Part shown: positions 16,547 through 25,788 of the stretch, piece after piece
How positions within the stretch are numbered: the stretch's first letter is position 1
Layout of the letters: each line of letters opens with the position of its first letter
Assembly (NCBI GenBank): GCA_965145485.1
Contig: CBCTCU010000006.1
Span: 43,924 to 107,923, forward strand
Length of the DNA stretch: 64,000 bases
Direction of reading: 5' to 3'
Source of the DNA: CABQCM01 sp965145485
GTDB lineage: Bacteria; Bacillota; Clostridia; Oscillospirales; Acutalibacteraceae
Program-made: the position numbers and the translations under genes
Notes under the pieces: model-generated
What the model was told of the DNA's origin: nothing
What the model saw: only the letters and a program-made list of their open reading frames with translations
Databases searched by the model: none

Positions 16547-17131
16547 TCATTCCTTAATATTGCCCCCGGTATGTACGGAAAATCCGGTGTATGGCACCAA
16601 CTCTTGCTCCAGATTCAGAGCAGTGACATACCAGGCGTTCCCCTTCTGATCTAACGTCAGTTCCGCTTTCAGCTCCTGTGCCGGCCCATCCGATGTGACA
16701 AAGAAAAAATGCACCTGCGCACGCTTTTGGGAACCGGACGGCTCCAGCCAATCCACGCGGTAATGGTCCACCCAGGGGCTGGAGACCCCGGTGACCCAAT
16801 TGGGTGCGCTCAACATAAGGTCTTTGGCGTACCTTTCCCGCAGCACGGCCGACAAGGCCGCATATTGCATGGCTGCGTTGCGCTGTTTTACCCCGTCGGC
16901 CCACAGCCGTACCGCACTAGTGGGGTCGCAGGCCCCCAGGCGTCCAAGCGCGCTGAGTAGCTGCTCGTTTTTTATTTCGGCCTCGGTTTTTTGTTCGATC
17001 ACGGCAATAAGGCGCTGATCTTTGCGGCCATTCCAAAAAGAGATTCCCTGGAGCAGCACAAGGGCCATCAGGGCTGCGCTCCCGGCCATGGCGATCCATC
17101 GGGCGCCACAGCGATTCATAAGCAGTTTCAC
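16547..17131 (-). CDS. Membrane-anchored protein of unknown function
   Basis: A 194-residue protein with one N-terminal membrane helix (about 12-28, MAGSAALMALVLLQG) and an extracytoplasmic domain. The first part is helical (CDPTSAVRLWADGVKQRNAAMQYAALS), then a beta-rich segment with WVTGVSSPWVDHYRVDWLE. The layout recalls the NTF2-like DUF domains of anchored clostridial proteins, but I do not recognise the family. The GTG start at 17131 is chosen because GGAGAGGGGG lies 8 nt upstream. The Cys-rich gene follows. Confidence 0.6.
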   Translation of the reverse strand: MKLLMNRCGARWIAMAGSAALMALVLLQGISFWNGRKDQRLIAVIEQKTEAEIKNEQLLSALGRLGACDPTSAVRLWADGVKQRNAAMQYAALSAVLRERYAKDLMLSAPNWVTGVSSPWVDHYRVDWLEPSGSQKRAQVHFFFVTSDGPAQELKAELTLDQKGNAWYVTALNLEQELVPYTGFSVHTGGNIKE

Positions 17132-17428
17132 AATGGATTCCCCCTCTCCTATTTCTATGAATAAGAAAGGGGGGGCATCCATACCGGCCGCCCAAAAAAC
17201 GCTGTTTGTCACCGTCACCGCTTCTCAACGGGGCGGATTCTCCCCTGCCGCAAAGCTCAAGGATCGTGGACAGCTCTTTTGACCACAGCACACAGCGGTG
17301 CTGCCGATCCAGCCAACATCATGCGGCATACCGCGTATTTCCCCCGGGCAAAAGCACTTGTCCAACCAATCCGCGCCGCAAAGCGGCCAAACACCGAGCG
17401 AAGAGAGTAAACAGCGCAAGCTCTATCC
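17132..17428. other. Gene-free stretch
   Basis: Nearly 300 bp between two minus-strand genes. No gene, repeat or clear promoter seen. Confidence 0.35.
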
Positions 17429-19051
17429 TTACAGCAAAATCGCCGCGTCAAAATCCAGTGTTGCATGGATTTCCTGCTCGCCCTCACGCAGATCGACACG
17501 AATCACTTGGGCATGCCGGGTGCCCGAACGGCCGGCGTATTCGATCAAGTAGGGCAATTGCGAGCAGGCACGGTCAGAGCGGATGCGTGCTGTATATTCC
17601 CGCTCCACGACCGATTCCTCCAGCACGGCGGCATGGGGAAGCTCCTTTTCCGGATAGATTTCACCAAAGGACAGCGGTACATTCTCCCGATAATCAAAGA
17701 CTCGGCAGGGAAAGCGGTCCCCCTGTACGGCCGTCAGAAAAACGTCGCGGTCATAGTAGAAAGCATGCGGCGGATAAACGCCCCAATCGTCCGGGCGCAA
17801 CACCCCGCCATTGATCCACTGCACCTGATCCTGACAGGTCAAAACATCATGCGCCAGCAGGTATTGGGCAGGATGCTGGTCGCGAGGGTACTTCAGATTC
17901 AGCCATGCGGTAATCTCGTTGATGGTAGCATAGGTTACCGGTTCGGTGATATTGCGCAGGAAGTGGCCCCAATAGGCGTTGTTGTCCTCGAAGCCGGTAT
18001 CGTGATCTTCCTGATGGACGAGGAAAACGCCGAAGTCGTTGTCTGCCTGTGCATGGAAATTTTTCACGTAATCCGACAGCAACCGGTTGTAATAATCCGG
18101 CTGCGCCTGCATGATTCCTGTGCATCGGATATCGTCTACATCGGTGGAAAATATCACTGCGCCGCTGGCGCCGGTCGGCGTTTTGAGGGTGTTAATCAGG
18201 TCGCGCTGGGTCCACTGGAAACCCCACAGGTCGGTGGGGTATCTAGCGGGGATGCGCGCATTGGAGGCGTTGAGCTTAAAACAGTCCCAGGGCACGCCCC
18301 TATGATACATGCTGGTGTCGCAGGCAAAGTGGTCGTATCCCATCCCCCATATTCCATGGAGGCCGAGGTTTTCCGCCGCGGCGACAAAGCGGTTATCGAC
18401 CGAGCCGATGAACTGATCGATACCGATGATATCGGTATACCAGCCGAGCTGCGCCTCCACCCGGGCGATTTCCGCCCCCAGATAGGCCGTCAGCTCATCT
18501 TCCTTCATCGTCTGGTTGTAATTGACCGCGTTGAAATGGATATAGGAAGGCGGCATGACCCCCACGTCGTCATAAAACTCCGTATGCCACCGGCGCAGGC
18601 GCTGCTGCCCCACAAAGGCAACCGTCCCGTCGATGAGCCAGGTAACCGGAAGCCCAAGCGCATGGACATGCGGCTCGACCAGTGTGCGGCAGACCTTTTC
18701 AAAGCCATGCCCCTCGGGCATACGCCCATCCTCCTGCACTCCGATCACATAAGCTTCGGGATCGATGCCGACGTGATAATTTGACGAGATGGTCAGGCAG
18801 ACAAAAAATTCTCGATCCCGAAAAACAGCCACAGGGATTTCGTGGGGTTCGCCGTCAATGTACAGCGTAACCACACCGCGTCCCCTTTCCAGCGCCTCAA
18901 AGCTGAGAAGGGCATCCTCCCCTGAACACGCGACGTGCGTCAGCCGGACCCAATCATTCCTTTTCAGCACAATGGGCATATGGGCCGCGCCGCGTATCAC
19001 GCTTTGAAAGGCCCTGTTTTCGATTCCTACAAGCTTAGACGGCAGTTTCAT
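17429..19051 (-). CDS. Large cytoplasmic protein, possible deacetylase-like barrel
   Basis: A 540-residue protein without a signal peptide or membrane helices. A beta-rich N-terminal domain of about 110 residues (MPIVLKRNDWVRLTHV...VVTLYIDGEPHEIPV) precedes an alpha/beta part that includes LGLPVTWLIDGTVA, a phrase seen at the start of NodB/GH57-like barrels, plus FGVFLVHQEDHDTGFEDN. No clear deacetylase metal triad can be assigned, so the fold hint is only suggestive. The start at 19051 follows AGGAGG by 7 nt; an upstream in-frame ATG is unsupported. It stands alone, with 300-bp gaps on both sides. Confidence 0.5.
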   Translation of the reverse strand: MKLPSKLVGIENRAFQSVIRGAAHMPIVLKRNDWVRLTHVACSGEDALLSFEALERGRGVVTLYIDGEPHEIPVAVFRDREFFVCLTISSNYHVGIDPEAYVIGVQEDGRMPEGHGFEKVCRTLVEPHVHALGLPVTWLIDGTVAFVGQQRLRRWHTEFYDDVGVMPPSYIHFNAVNYNQTMKEDELTAYLGAEIARVEAQLGWYTDIIGIDQFIGSVDNRFVAAAENLGLHGIWGMGYDHFACDTSMYHRGVPWDCFKLNASNARIPARYPTDLWGFQWTQRDLINTLKTPTGASGAVIFSTDVDDIRCTGIMQAQPDYYNRLLSDYVKNFHAQADNDFGVFLVHQEDHDTGFEDNNAYWGHFLRNITEPVTYATINEITAWLNLKYPRDQHPAQYLLAHDVLTCQDQVQWINGGVLRPDDWGVYPPHAFYYDRDVFLTAVQGDRFPCRVFDYRENVPLSFGEIYPEKELPHAAVLEESVVEREYTARIRSDRACSQLPYLIEYAGRSGTRHAQVIRVDLREGEQEIHATLDFDAAILL

Positions 19052-19510
19052 AATGTTTCCTCCTAACATAAAAACATGCCGCTCACCCGCTGCGCGTTCT
19101 TTTTTCAGCTTAACCTGTAACGCTGCGCTAGGCAAGCGGCTGTATGCCCCAAATGATTACCGCAATAGCGCTCCCATCCAATTTGCATCGTATGGAAAAA
19201 GAGAGGCTACCCAACGATCGGTTCGCAGAAATTTCTGTTTTGCACTATCTTCCAAACCCGATTTCAGGTTACTCCAGCCTTCGGCAGTGCCATCCCCCCC
19301 TTGCCGGGCCGGTGCGGATGGCCGGCGATGAATAGCCGGGTCGCTGCGTGGCCCGCAAGGCGCTCTCGGCCGACAAGACAAGAGATATCACCCTTAGAAC
19401 GTTGACAACTACGTTATCAAAGCATCACAGGAGGTACGATTCATAAACCTTGATATCTTTTCATTATATTTTTCTTATATTATAATAAATGTGGTAATAT
19501 GCAGTTGGAT
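19052..19510. other. Gene-free divergent intergenic region
   Basis: No supportable gene. The right end becomes very AT-rich (from about 19440), leading into the promoter region of the sortase cassette. Confidence 0.4.
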
Positions 19511-19703
19511 TTGTAATATTTTACAATTATTATGGTCCAACCACACCCGACGTGAACAAAACGACGCGATATTACTCGAAACATTTGCGAGTTTCGTTCA
19601 TTATAGCATAGGATTCTGGTCAACGCAAACTAATTTGTTACAAATTTGTAATTTATCCAATTGCAACAGAGGGGTTGACGAATGCAAAAGTTTGAGGTAT
19701 ACT
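19511..19703 (+). promoter_or_regulatory. Promoter of the sortase cassette with two palindromes
   Basis: Promoter TTGACG (19675-19680), 17 bp, TATACT (19698-19703). Upstream lie TTGTAA-N4-TTACAA at 19511-19526 and the perfect palindrome TTACAAATTTGTAA at 19638-19651, 24 bp ahead of the -35 box. The palindromes share TTACAA/TTGTAA half-sites and may bind a regulator; which one is unknown. Confidence 0.6.
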
Positions 19704-19745
19704 AGGAACGAATTTGAGCCCGACATGATTGAGGAGGATTTAACA

Positions 19746-20300
19746 ATGAAAAAAATTTCAACGCTGCTTTTAGTAGCTGCTATGATCGTGATGACGGTTT
19801 TCTCGGCCAGCGCGGCTGGTTTGTCGGATCAGGAGAACAGGGTTCTCGAGGCTCTGAGGGCTGATATCCCTACCGCCAGCGCTACCTTGAATATCCCCGC
19901 CCAGTTTATCACCCAGGCTGAAAACTTCCTGCTCAGCGATGACAGCATGACCGAAGAAGACGCTAACAATATCATCGCCAACATCGACAAGGCGAAGGAA
20001 CTGGTTAAAGATCAGCCCATCACCAAGTTCAGCGAGGTTTCTTCCAGCATCCGCAACCAGGTTCTGGATCTGGCTGCCGATTCCGCTAAGATCGTTGGGG
20101 CTGAGCTGAGCGTCAGCGGCAGCAGCATCTCCATCACCAAAGACGGCAAGACCATCTTTGAGACCAACTTCAGCAACAACAACAATCCCATCAAGCAGAC
20201 CGATGCTGACATGACTGGTACCATTGTTGTTGGCGCTCTGCTGCTCTGTGGTCTGGCTTTCACCGTGATTGCTTCCCGCAAGTTTGCTGTGCAAAAGTAA
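19746..20300 (+). CDS. Secreted protein with cell-wall sorting-like C-terminus (probable sortase substrate)
   Basis: A 184-residue exported protein: signal peptide MKKISTLLLVAAMIVMTVFSASA, a helical extracellular part of about 115 residues, an N-rich linker (SNNNNPIKQTDAD), a membrane helix (GTIVVGALLLCGLAFTVIA) and a short basic tail (SRKFAVQK). This is the tripartite arrangement of sortase substrates, but the motif is PIKQTD-like rather than LPXTG. The sortase gene begins 3 nt after the stop codon, making it the likely partner. RBS GAGGAGG precedes the ATG. The function of the exposed domain is unknown. Confidence 0.7.
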   Translation: MKKISTLLLVAAMIVMTVFSASAAGLSDQENRVLEALRADIPTASATLNIPAQFITQAENFLLSDDSMTEEDANNIIANIDKAKELVKDQPITKFSEVSSSIRNQVLDLAADSAKIVGAELSVSGSSISITKDGKTIFETNFSNNNNPIKQTDADMTGTIVVGALLLCGLAFTVIASRKFAVQK

Positions 20301-20303
20301 TCC

Positions 20304-20987
20304 ATGAGAGATACACGGCTGAAAAAACGCCAATCGAAGCTAACGGTATTCCTTGCAATGCCGTTAGCTTTTCTCGTGGCGATTTATTTGATTGTTTACC
20401 TGGCCGGGTCGCCTATTCTGGCCCCCCTAAGCGCCATTGGTTCCCTGATGATCGGCGATGAAGCGCCGGTTTTTACCCTGGACGAAACAACCCAGGATTC
20501 TCTGCAAAACCTGATGACCTCCAATGCCACCAATACCATCAAGGCTAGCAGCATCACATTGCCGTCGTACGGTGAGAAGTATGCGCATGTGACGATTCCC
20601 GGCACCGACGTGGACTGCGACATCTATTACGGGGATAGCAATGCGATCATGAAAAAAGGCGCCGGTCAGTATATTGGCGGAAAATTCCCCGGTTTTGGCG
20701 GTACCATCCTCATTGCCGCGCATAAAACGACCCATTTTATGGACTTGAAGAGTGTGGAAGTGGGCGACGTGATCACCCTGCAAACCACCTATGGGGTCTA
20801 TGAATACACGGTGCGCGATATGCAAGTGGTCGACCCTAACGATAAAAGTGCGTATGATCTCAACGCTACCGAGGAAAATCTGATTCTTTATACCTGTTAT
20901 CCCTTCAATATGCTTGGCTTTTCCAAGCAACGCTATTTTGTGTATGCCGATTACACCTCTGGACCAATTGTGGATATTTACTCGTAA
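20304..20987 (+). CDS. Sortase (class D-like)
   Basis: A 227-residue membrane-anchored transpeptidase that joins surface proteins to the cell wall. It has one N-terminal helix (residues 14-34) and the sortase barrel with all catalytic residues: His140 (AAHKTTHF), Cys198 (ILYTCYPF) and Arg210 (SKQRYFVYA). The YTCYPF context fits class D or a related class. It lies 3 nt after its probable substrate and before a multi-pass membrane protein. A terminator follows about 160 nt downstream. One dedicated substrate plus sortase implies a specialised pathway rather than a housekeeping one. Confidence 0.9.
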   Translation: MRDTRLKKRQSKLTVFLAMPLAFLVAIYLIVYLAGSPILAPLSAIGSLMIGDEAPVFTLDETTQDSLQNLMTSNATNTIKASSITLPSYGEKYAHVTIPGTDVDCDIYYGDSNAIMKKGAGQYIGGKFPGFGGTILIAAHKTTHFMDLKSVEVGDVITLQTTYGVYEYTVRDMQVVDPNDKSAYDLNATEENLILYTCYPFNMLGFSKQRYFVYADYTSGPIVDIYS

Positions 20988-21146
20988 CGCCCTGGGGCAG
21001 GGAAGGCTGAAATGCGGTTTTCGAAGTCTAACCGACCTGCGCCCGTTTTGTTGCCGGGGTGTTGGCAGTCCCATTCTCTCGTTGCCTGCCATGTTCCTGC
21101 AATATTTCCATGGGGCTGCCGGCATAATACTGGTGTAGACAAGGCC

Positions 21147-21186
21147 ACCGGGTTCAGCGGGCATTCGCCGTCCGAACCCGGTTTTG
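21147..21186 (+). terminator. Terminator after sortase
   Basis: ACCGGGTTC (21147-21155) pairs with GAACCCGGT (21174-21182), then TTTTG. It lies between the sortase and the downstream membrane protein gene, so the latter may be partly uncoupled. Confidence 0.65.
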
Positions 21187-21281
21187 CCGTTAGCGGTAGT
21201 GGTTAGCCGTCGGCGGGTGTGTTGCCCTTTGCCCACCAAGGAGGCGCAACGCAAAATACAAAAGCTCGAGAGGAGTTCGCC

Positions 21282-22118
21282 ATGCACAGTAAATTGAAAT
21301 CACTACTGGATGTTTTATTATCTTTTTTCATCGCCCTCTTCCTTTTTTTGTCTGCATCCTGTTTGCTTTTGAACCTGACGGTTTGCAACAGTTCTTTCCT
21401 GCTTTCCCGTCTGGCCAGTTCAAATTTTTACGAGACCAATTTTAATGAATTCAACGCAGAGCTTACCTATCTGGCAGAGCCGATCGGTATCGATCCGGCC
21501 CGTCTGGAAGAGGTATTGCGGCAAAACCATTTGAGGGAAGATGTCGATCAATCGGTACTCTACTCGTTTGAGGGGCTTGCCTACACCCCTGACAGTTCGG
21601 CCTTTGAAAGCGGTATCTACGACACGTTGTCAGCCTACGCCCAGGAGAACGATGCTGAGGTAAACGAAGAAAACCTGCAAAATATCTCTGAGTTATGCGG
21701 CGAGATGTATCGCGACCATGCGACGCTGAGCTACGTGGGCAGCATCGGCCATTATGCCAACCTGTTTCGTACCCCTTTGCTGCTAGGGGCGGTAGTATGC
21801 GCTGTCATCACCGGTATTTTAATTGTGATTGAGTTTTCGATGCACCGCTTCAAGCACCGCGCGCTGCGTTATTTGATCTGCGGCGCCGCAGGCGCGGGTT
21901 TATCCCTCACCGTGTTGCCTGCCGTAGCCCTTATTTCAGGAAAAATACGTCATCTGTCCATAACCGACGAATCCCTGTACAATCTTGTGGTATCCTATCT
22001 CAACACCGCGCTGGGATATTTTATATTGGCAGGTTTGATTTTACTGTGCGTCTGTGTGCTGCTCGGTCTGGTGTACCGCAGGATTCATCCCCTACGCAAG
22101 CAATCGGGGAAGCATTAG
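21282..22118 (+). CDS. Multi-pass membrane protein downstream of sortase
   Basis: A 278-residue integral membrane protein: helix 1 at residues 9-31 (LLDVLLSFFIALFLFLSASCLLL), an extracellular helical domain of about 120 residues (EFNAELTYLAEPIGIDPARLEEVLRQ...), then three helices near the C-terminus and a basic tail. The start at 21282 follows GAGAGGAG by 6 nt. I do not recognise the family. Its place right after the sortase suggests a role in the same surface assembly, but a terminator between them tempers this. Confidence 0.6.
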   Translation: MHSKLKSLLDVLLSFFIALFLFLSASCLLLNLTVCNSSFLLSRLASSNFYETNFNEFNAELTYLAEPIGIDPARLEEVLRQNHLREDVDQSVLYSFEGLAYTPDSSAFESGIYDTLSAYAQENDAEVNEENLQNISELCGEMYRDHATLSYVGSIGHYANLFRTPLLLGAVVCAVITGILIVIEFSMHRFKHRALRYLICGAAGAGLSLTVLPAVALISGKIRHLSITDESLYNLVVSYLNTALGYFILAGLILLCVCVLLGLVYRRIHPLRKQSGKH

Positions 22119-22242
22119 CATATGTCCCTGTAGAAGGGTGCTGTGTTTGGCCTTGTGCCCGGCCCGGTTGTCGGCGGTGTCGGCAGCAGAAACAAAGAAA
22201 TGCCCCTGACGGAAGTACGGATTGTAGACTTTCCGTTTTCCC

Positions 22243-22271
22243 TTGACAGGCAGATGCTTATATGATAAACT
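22243..22271 (+). promoter_or_regulatory. Promoter upstream of PPOX-type gene
   Basis: TTGACA (22243-22248), 17 bp, TAAACT (22266-22271). The leader to the gene is about 140 nt. Confidence 0.5.
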
Positions 22272-22416
22272 TTAAAAAATAAAAGAATCCTTGCCGCCGG
22301 GTGGGGTTATGCGTTGGTTTCGTATCGTTAGGCCGATGAAGATACGGAAATCAGCGCTTTATTTTTGCCCGGCACGGCGCAAAACATGATATCGGCCATG
22401 ATAAGGAGGAATTGCT

Positions 22417-22908
22417 TTGTTTCGACCAATGCGTAGAAAAAAGCAGGCGTTATCGGCAGAAGAATGTGCGCAGATACTGCATCGCGGGACGTCCGGCGTC
22501 CTCGCATTAGATGGAGACGACGGTTATCCCTATGCGGTGCCCATCAGCTATGTATATGACGGCACAAAACTGTACTTTCACTGTGCGAAAAGCGGCCATA
22601 AGCTGGACGCGATCGCGAGAAACCCCAAAGCATCCTTTTGCGTCATCGACGAGGATCGGGTTGTCCCGGAGAAATACACCTCCTATTACAGGAGCGTCAT
22701 CCTGTTTGGCCATCTCCGCATTTTGGACAAGGAGGCAGACAAGCGTGTCGCCATAGAGAAGCTGGCAATCAAATATGCCCCCAACGACAGCGCCGCCAAC
22801 CGCCAAAAAGCCATCGAGGACGAGTGGCTCCCCCTGTGCATGCTGGAAATGGAGGTAGCGCATATGAGCGGAAAGGCCGCGTTGGAACTCATGAAACACG
22901 CTAAATAA
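22417..22908 (+). CDS. Pyridoxamine 5'-phosphate oxidase family protein (NimA-like)
   Basis: A 163-residue split-barrel flavoprotein of the NimA/PPOX type: LHRGTSGVLALDGDDGYPYAVPISYVYDGTKLYFH, KLDAIARNPKASFCVIDED, YRSVILFGHLRIL. Such proteins bind FMN or haem; some reduce nitroimidazoles, but most have unknown substrates. The start is TTG at 22417, 7 nt after AGGAGG; an ATG four codons later is the alternative. It has its own promoter and a strong terminator, so it is probably monocistronic. Confidence 0.85.
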   Translation: MFRPMRRKKQALSAEECAQILHRGTSGVLALDGDDGYPYAVPISYVYDGTKLYFHCAKSGHKLDAIARNPKASFCVIDEDRVVPEKYTSYYRSVILFGHLRILDKEADKRVAIEKLAIKYAPNDSAANRQKAIEDEWLPLCMLEMEVAHMSGKAALELMKHAK

Positions 22909-22948
22909 CTTTTTTCCACCCAGCCCGCCGGGGCTTTTGATTGTGCGT

Positions 22949-22982
22949 TAGGCCTGTGTAGCACAAACACAGGCCTATTTTT
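22949..22982 (+). terminator. Terminator after PPOX-type gene
   Basis: Perfect 11-bp stem TAGGCCTGTGT with loop AGCACAA, followed by TTTTT. Confidence 0.85.
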
Positions 22983-23000
22983 CTTTTTAGGAGGATTTTT

Positions 23001-24380
23001 ATGAAAGCATCGAGCTGTCTGCGGGATTTCGCCAAGTATTCCACCTTGAATGTGATGGGGATGATTGGGCTGTCCTGCTACATCCTTGCCGACACCTTTT
23101 TTGTATCAAAGGGGCTTGGCGCCAACGGTTTGGCCGCCTTAAACCTGGCGATTCCGATCTACAGCTTTATCCATGGCAGCGGGCTGATGATCGGGATGGG
23201 CGGCGGCACCAAATATTCCATCCGAAAGAGCGAGAAAAAGGGCGACGAGGCTAACCAAGCCTTTACGAACGCGGTATACCTTGCCCTCCTTTTTGCGGTG
23301 TTCTTTGTTTTGATCGGGATTTTCTTTTCCAGCTCAATCGCTACCCTTTTGGGCGCGGACGAAAGCGTTTTTGCCATGTCAAAGACCTATTTGCAGGTCA
23401 TCCTTCTGTTTGCCCCCGCGTTTTTAATGAACAATGTGCTGCTGTGCTTTGTACGCAACGACGGGGCTCCACAGCTTTCGATGGCGGCCATGATCGGCGG
23501 TAGTATGTCCAATATTGTACTCGACTGGGTCTTTATCTTCCCGTGCGGGATGGGGATTTTCGGCGCCGTTCTCGCGACAGGGCTGGCTCCCATCATCAGC
23601 ATGCTGATCCTGTCCCCCCATTTTATCCGAAAGAGAAACCGGTTTCATCTGAGACGCTGCCGGCCGAACGGAAGGCTGTTGGCAAGCATTTTGGCGAGCG
23701 GCGTCCCCTCCCTGGTTACCGAAGTGTCCTCGGGGATTGTGATGATTGTCTTTAACTCCATTATTCTGGGGCTTGCGGGCAATACCGGCGTTGCGGCATA
23801 CGGCGTGATCGCCAACTTGTCTTTGGTCGTCATTGCCGTGTACACGGGCATCGCGCAGGGCATTCAGCCCATCGTCAGCCGTAACTATGGCATAAGGAAT
23901 CGAACCAATTTAAAGGCGATTTTTCGATATGCCGTGCTCACCGTGCTCATCATCTCCGCCCTGATTTATACCAGCGTCTTTGTTTTCGCCTCCCAGATCA
24001 CGAGCATTTTTAACAGCGAAAATGATCCCCTTTTGCAGACCATCGCCATCGAGGGCCTGCGGCTGTACTTTATTGCCTGCCCATTTGCCGGGTTCAATAT
24101 CATCTTATCGATGTTTTTCACCTCGATCGAACGTCCAAGGCCGGCGCATGGGATTTCCCTGCTTCGTGGATTTTTCGTCATTATCCCCATGGCACTCATT
24201 CTTTCCCGCGTGGCAAACCTCCAGGGTGTCTGGTGCGCCTTCCCCACTACCGAGCTGTTGGTTTCGGGGATCGCCCTGGCGTTCTACCGGTCGTGGGTAA
24301 AAAAAGAAAATCAGCCTGCCCTTTCGTCTGCAAAAGCCTCCAAAAACAGGGTGGTGGAAGATTCTGCCTCGGCCCAATAA
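23001..24380 (+). CDS. MATE family efflux transporter
   Basis: A 459-residue cation-coupled drug or metabolite exporter with about 12 membrane helices. MATE landmarks are the N-terminal LSCYILADTFFVSKGLGANGLAALNLAIPIYSF, MIGMGGGTKYSIRKS, and NTGVAAYGVIANLS in the second half, with GIAQGIQPIVSRNYG. It resembles the MepA-like subgroup of Firmicutes. RBS AGGAGG precedes the ATG. It begins 18 nt after the upstream terminator, so its promoter is not obvious; read-through is possible. Substrate unknown. Confidence 0.92.
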   Translation: MKASSCLRDFAKYSTLNVMGMIGLSCYILADTFFVSKGLGANGLAALNLAIPIYSFIHGSGLMIGMGGGTKYSIRKSEKKGDEANQAFTNAVYLALLFAVFFVLIGIFFSSSIATLLGADESVFAMSKTYLQVILLFAPAFLMNNVLLCFVRNDGAPQLSMAAMIGGSMSNIVLDWVFIFPCGMGIFGAVLATGLAPIISMLILSPHFIRKRNRFHLRRCRPNGRLLASILASGVPSLVTEVSSGIVMIVFNSIILGLAGNTGVAAYGVIANLSLVVIAVYTGIAQGIQPIVSRNYGIRNRTNLKAIFRYAVLTVLIISALIYTSVFVFASQITSIFNSENDPLLQTIAIEGLRLYFIACPFAGFNIILSMFFTSIERPRPAHGISLLRGFFVIIPMALILSRVANLQGVWCAFPTTELLVSGIALAFYRSWVKKENQPALSSAKASKNRVVEDSASAQ

Positions 24381-24558
24381 CGCTGCGGATTGCCTCTTGC
24401 GATCAGGGAATGCATCGGAGAAATAGGGACCTTTACATCTTTATCCAGGCAGCACATCCTGAGGCGGTTGCAAGCGATTGCGTATCGAATGATTCCAGCG
24501 TCAGCCAGCCCCCGGCCCGACACAGCAGGCGTTCCCAGCCCCTAAGCGGGGCGGCCGG

Positions 24559-25020
24559 CTATTTGCCTATGGCATTCACCGGAGTATCTTCCCCCGTCAA
24601 GTTCCTGGAAAACTTGAAGTGGAAATTGTGCATCCCCTCCCTCAAATAAAAGCGGTGGGTATCTGCCCGCAACTGATTGCAAGCCACCTCAATCTGGACA
24701 CAGCCGGCTTCCCGAGCCAACCGACGGGCGGCAGCCAACATCGTTTTGCCGATTCCTTGGTTGCGATAGGCGGAATCCACCGCAAATTCCATGATTTCCG
24801 CAATACAATCCGCATGATGGAGCTGCTCTTCCATTCGCAGATTCAAAACCCCGCAAACCTTTCCATCACACTCCCAGACCAGGCAACGATAATGCTGGCC
24901 GTCGCCGACCTGCTTTTCGTATATCGCCCGAAAACGCTCAAAAGGCAGCCAACTGCCCTCCATCTCGCAGATCAGGCGGTAAACCGCCCGGCAATCCTCC
25001 ATCCTTCCCTTTCGAATCAT
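24559..25020 (-). CDS. GNAT family N-acetyltransferase
   Basis: A 153-residue acetyl-CoA-dependent acyltransferase. The start MIRKGRMEDCRAVYRLICEME is typical of the family; motif A is AVDSAYRNQGIGKTMLAAARRLA, with Q/R-x-x-G-x-G/A as RNQGIG, and the end of the fold is HRFYLREGM. Three closely spaced in-frame ATG or GTG codons exist (25032, 25029, 25020); the last matches the family start and follows AAGGATGG. Substrate unknown. It is flanked by gene-free gaps and is probably a single-gene unit. Confidence 0.85.
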   Translation of the reverse strand: MIRKGRMEDCRAVYRLICEMEGSWLPFERFRAIYEKQVGDGQHYRCLVWECDGKVCGVLNLRMEEQLHHADCIAEIMEFAVDSAYRNQGIGKTMLAAARRLAREAGCVQIEVACNQLRADTHRFYLREGMHNFHFKFSRNLTGEDTPVNAIGK

Positions 25021-25299
25021 GATGCCCACCATCCTTTTCCTTTGTTGCCACACGCGACAGACTTGCCGTCATAGTCACCGGTATTGCCAGAAGCTTACGT
25101 TCGCTCTAACAGGGCCTAATCGCGATCCATGTTTTTCCGGCCTGCTGTCTATTACGCCTGCGGCTCGCACCTTGTATCGCATAGACGGGCGTTTGCCGTT
25201 CTATCCGATGGCGCACCCCCGTTCGCACCCCGCTATGCTCGTTACCGGATGCGAATACTTGTTACGGGTTGCCCTCTCTGAGCGAGATGGGGCCGCAAT

Positions 25300-25342
25300 C
25301 AAAAACATCCGCCGGGTATCCTGCTGGAATACCCGGCGGATG
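25300..25342 (-). terminator. Terminator of the iscS-iscU operon
   Basis: Perfect 15-bp stem (ACATCCGCCGGGTAT with ATACCCGGCGGATGT), 9-nt loop, then a T run on the minus strand. It starts 6 nt after the iscU stop. Confidence 0.88.
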
Positions 25343-25347
25343 TCTTA

Positions 25348-25785
25348 TTATGAATCCGAGCAGCCGCTTTCACCGCTATCGCAATGGCACATATGCCCCA
25401 CGATGGGCTCGGGATCGATCCCCTGCCGGCGGTAATAGTCGGCAATCGCCGCCTTAATGGACTGCTCCGCCAGGACGGAGCAATGGATTTTATGCGCGGG
25501 CAGGCCTCCAAGGGCCTCTACCACCGCCTGGTTGGACAAGGCAAGCGCTTCGGCAATGGTCCTGCCCTTGATCATTTCGGTTGCAATGGAACTGGTGGCG
25601 ATCGCCGACCCGCATCCATAGGTCTTGAATTTTACATCCGTAATAACGCCATCCTTGACCTTGATATACATTTTCATGATATCGCCGCATTTGGCGTTTC
25701 CCACCTCGCCAACGCCGTCGGCGTCGGGGATTTCGCCCACATTGCGAGGATTGGTAAAATGATCCATGACCTGTTCGGTGTACAT
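25348..25785 (-). CDS. iscU: Iron-sulfur cluster scaffold IscU/NifU-like
   Basis: Scaffold on which Fe-S clusters are built. The three cluster-ligand cysteines are present: Cys33 (NAKCGD), Cys58 (TYGCGSAI) and Cys102 (KIHCSVLA). The 145-residue protein has a C-terminal extension with three more cysteines and two histidines (GHMCHCDSGESGC). It follows iscS by 3 nt with AAAGGAGG inside the iscS end, so the two are tightly coupled: IscS supplies sulfur. No hscAB or ferredoxin follow. Confidence 0.95.
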   Translation of the reverse strand: MYTEQVMDHFTNPRNVGEIPDADGVGEVGNAKCGDIMKMYIKVKDGVITDVKFKTYGCGSAIATSSIATEMIKGRTIAEALALSNQAVVEALGGLPAHKIHCSVLAEQSIKAAIADYYRRQGIDPEPIVGHMCHCDSGESGCSDS

Positions 25786-25788
25786 CCA

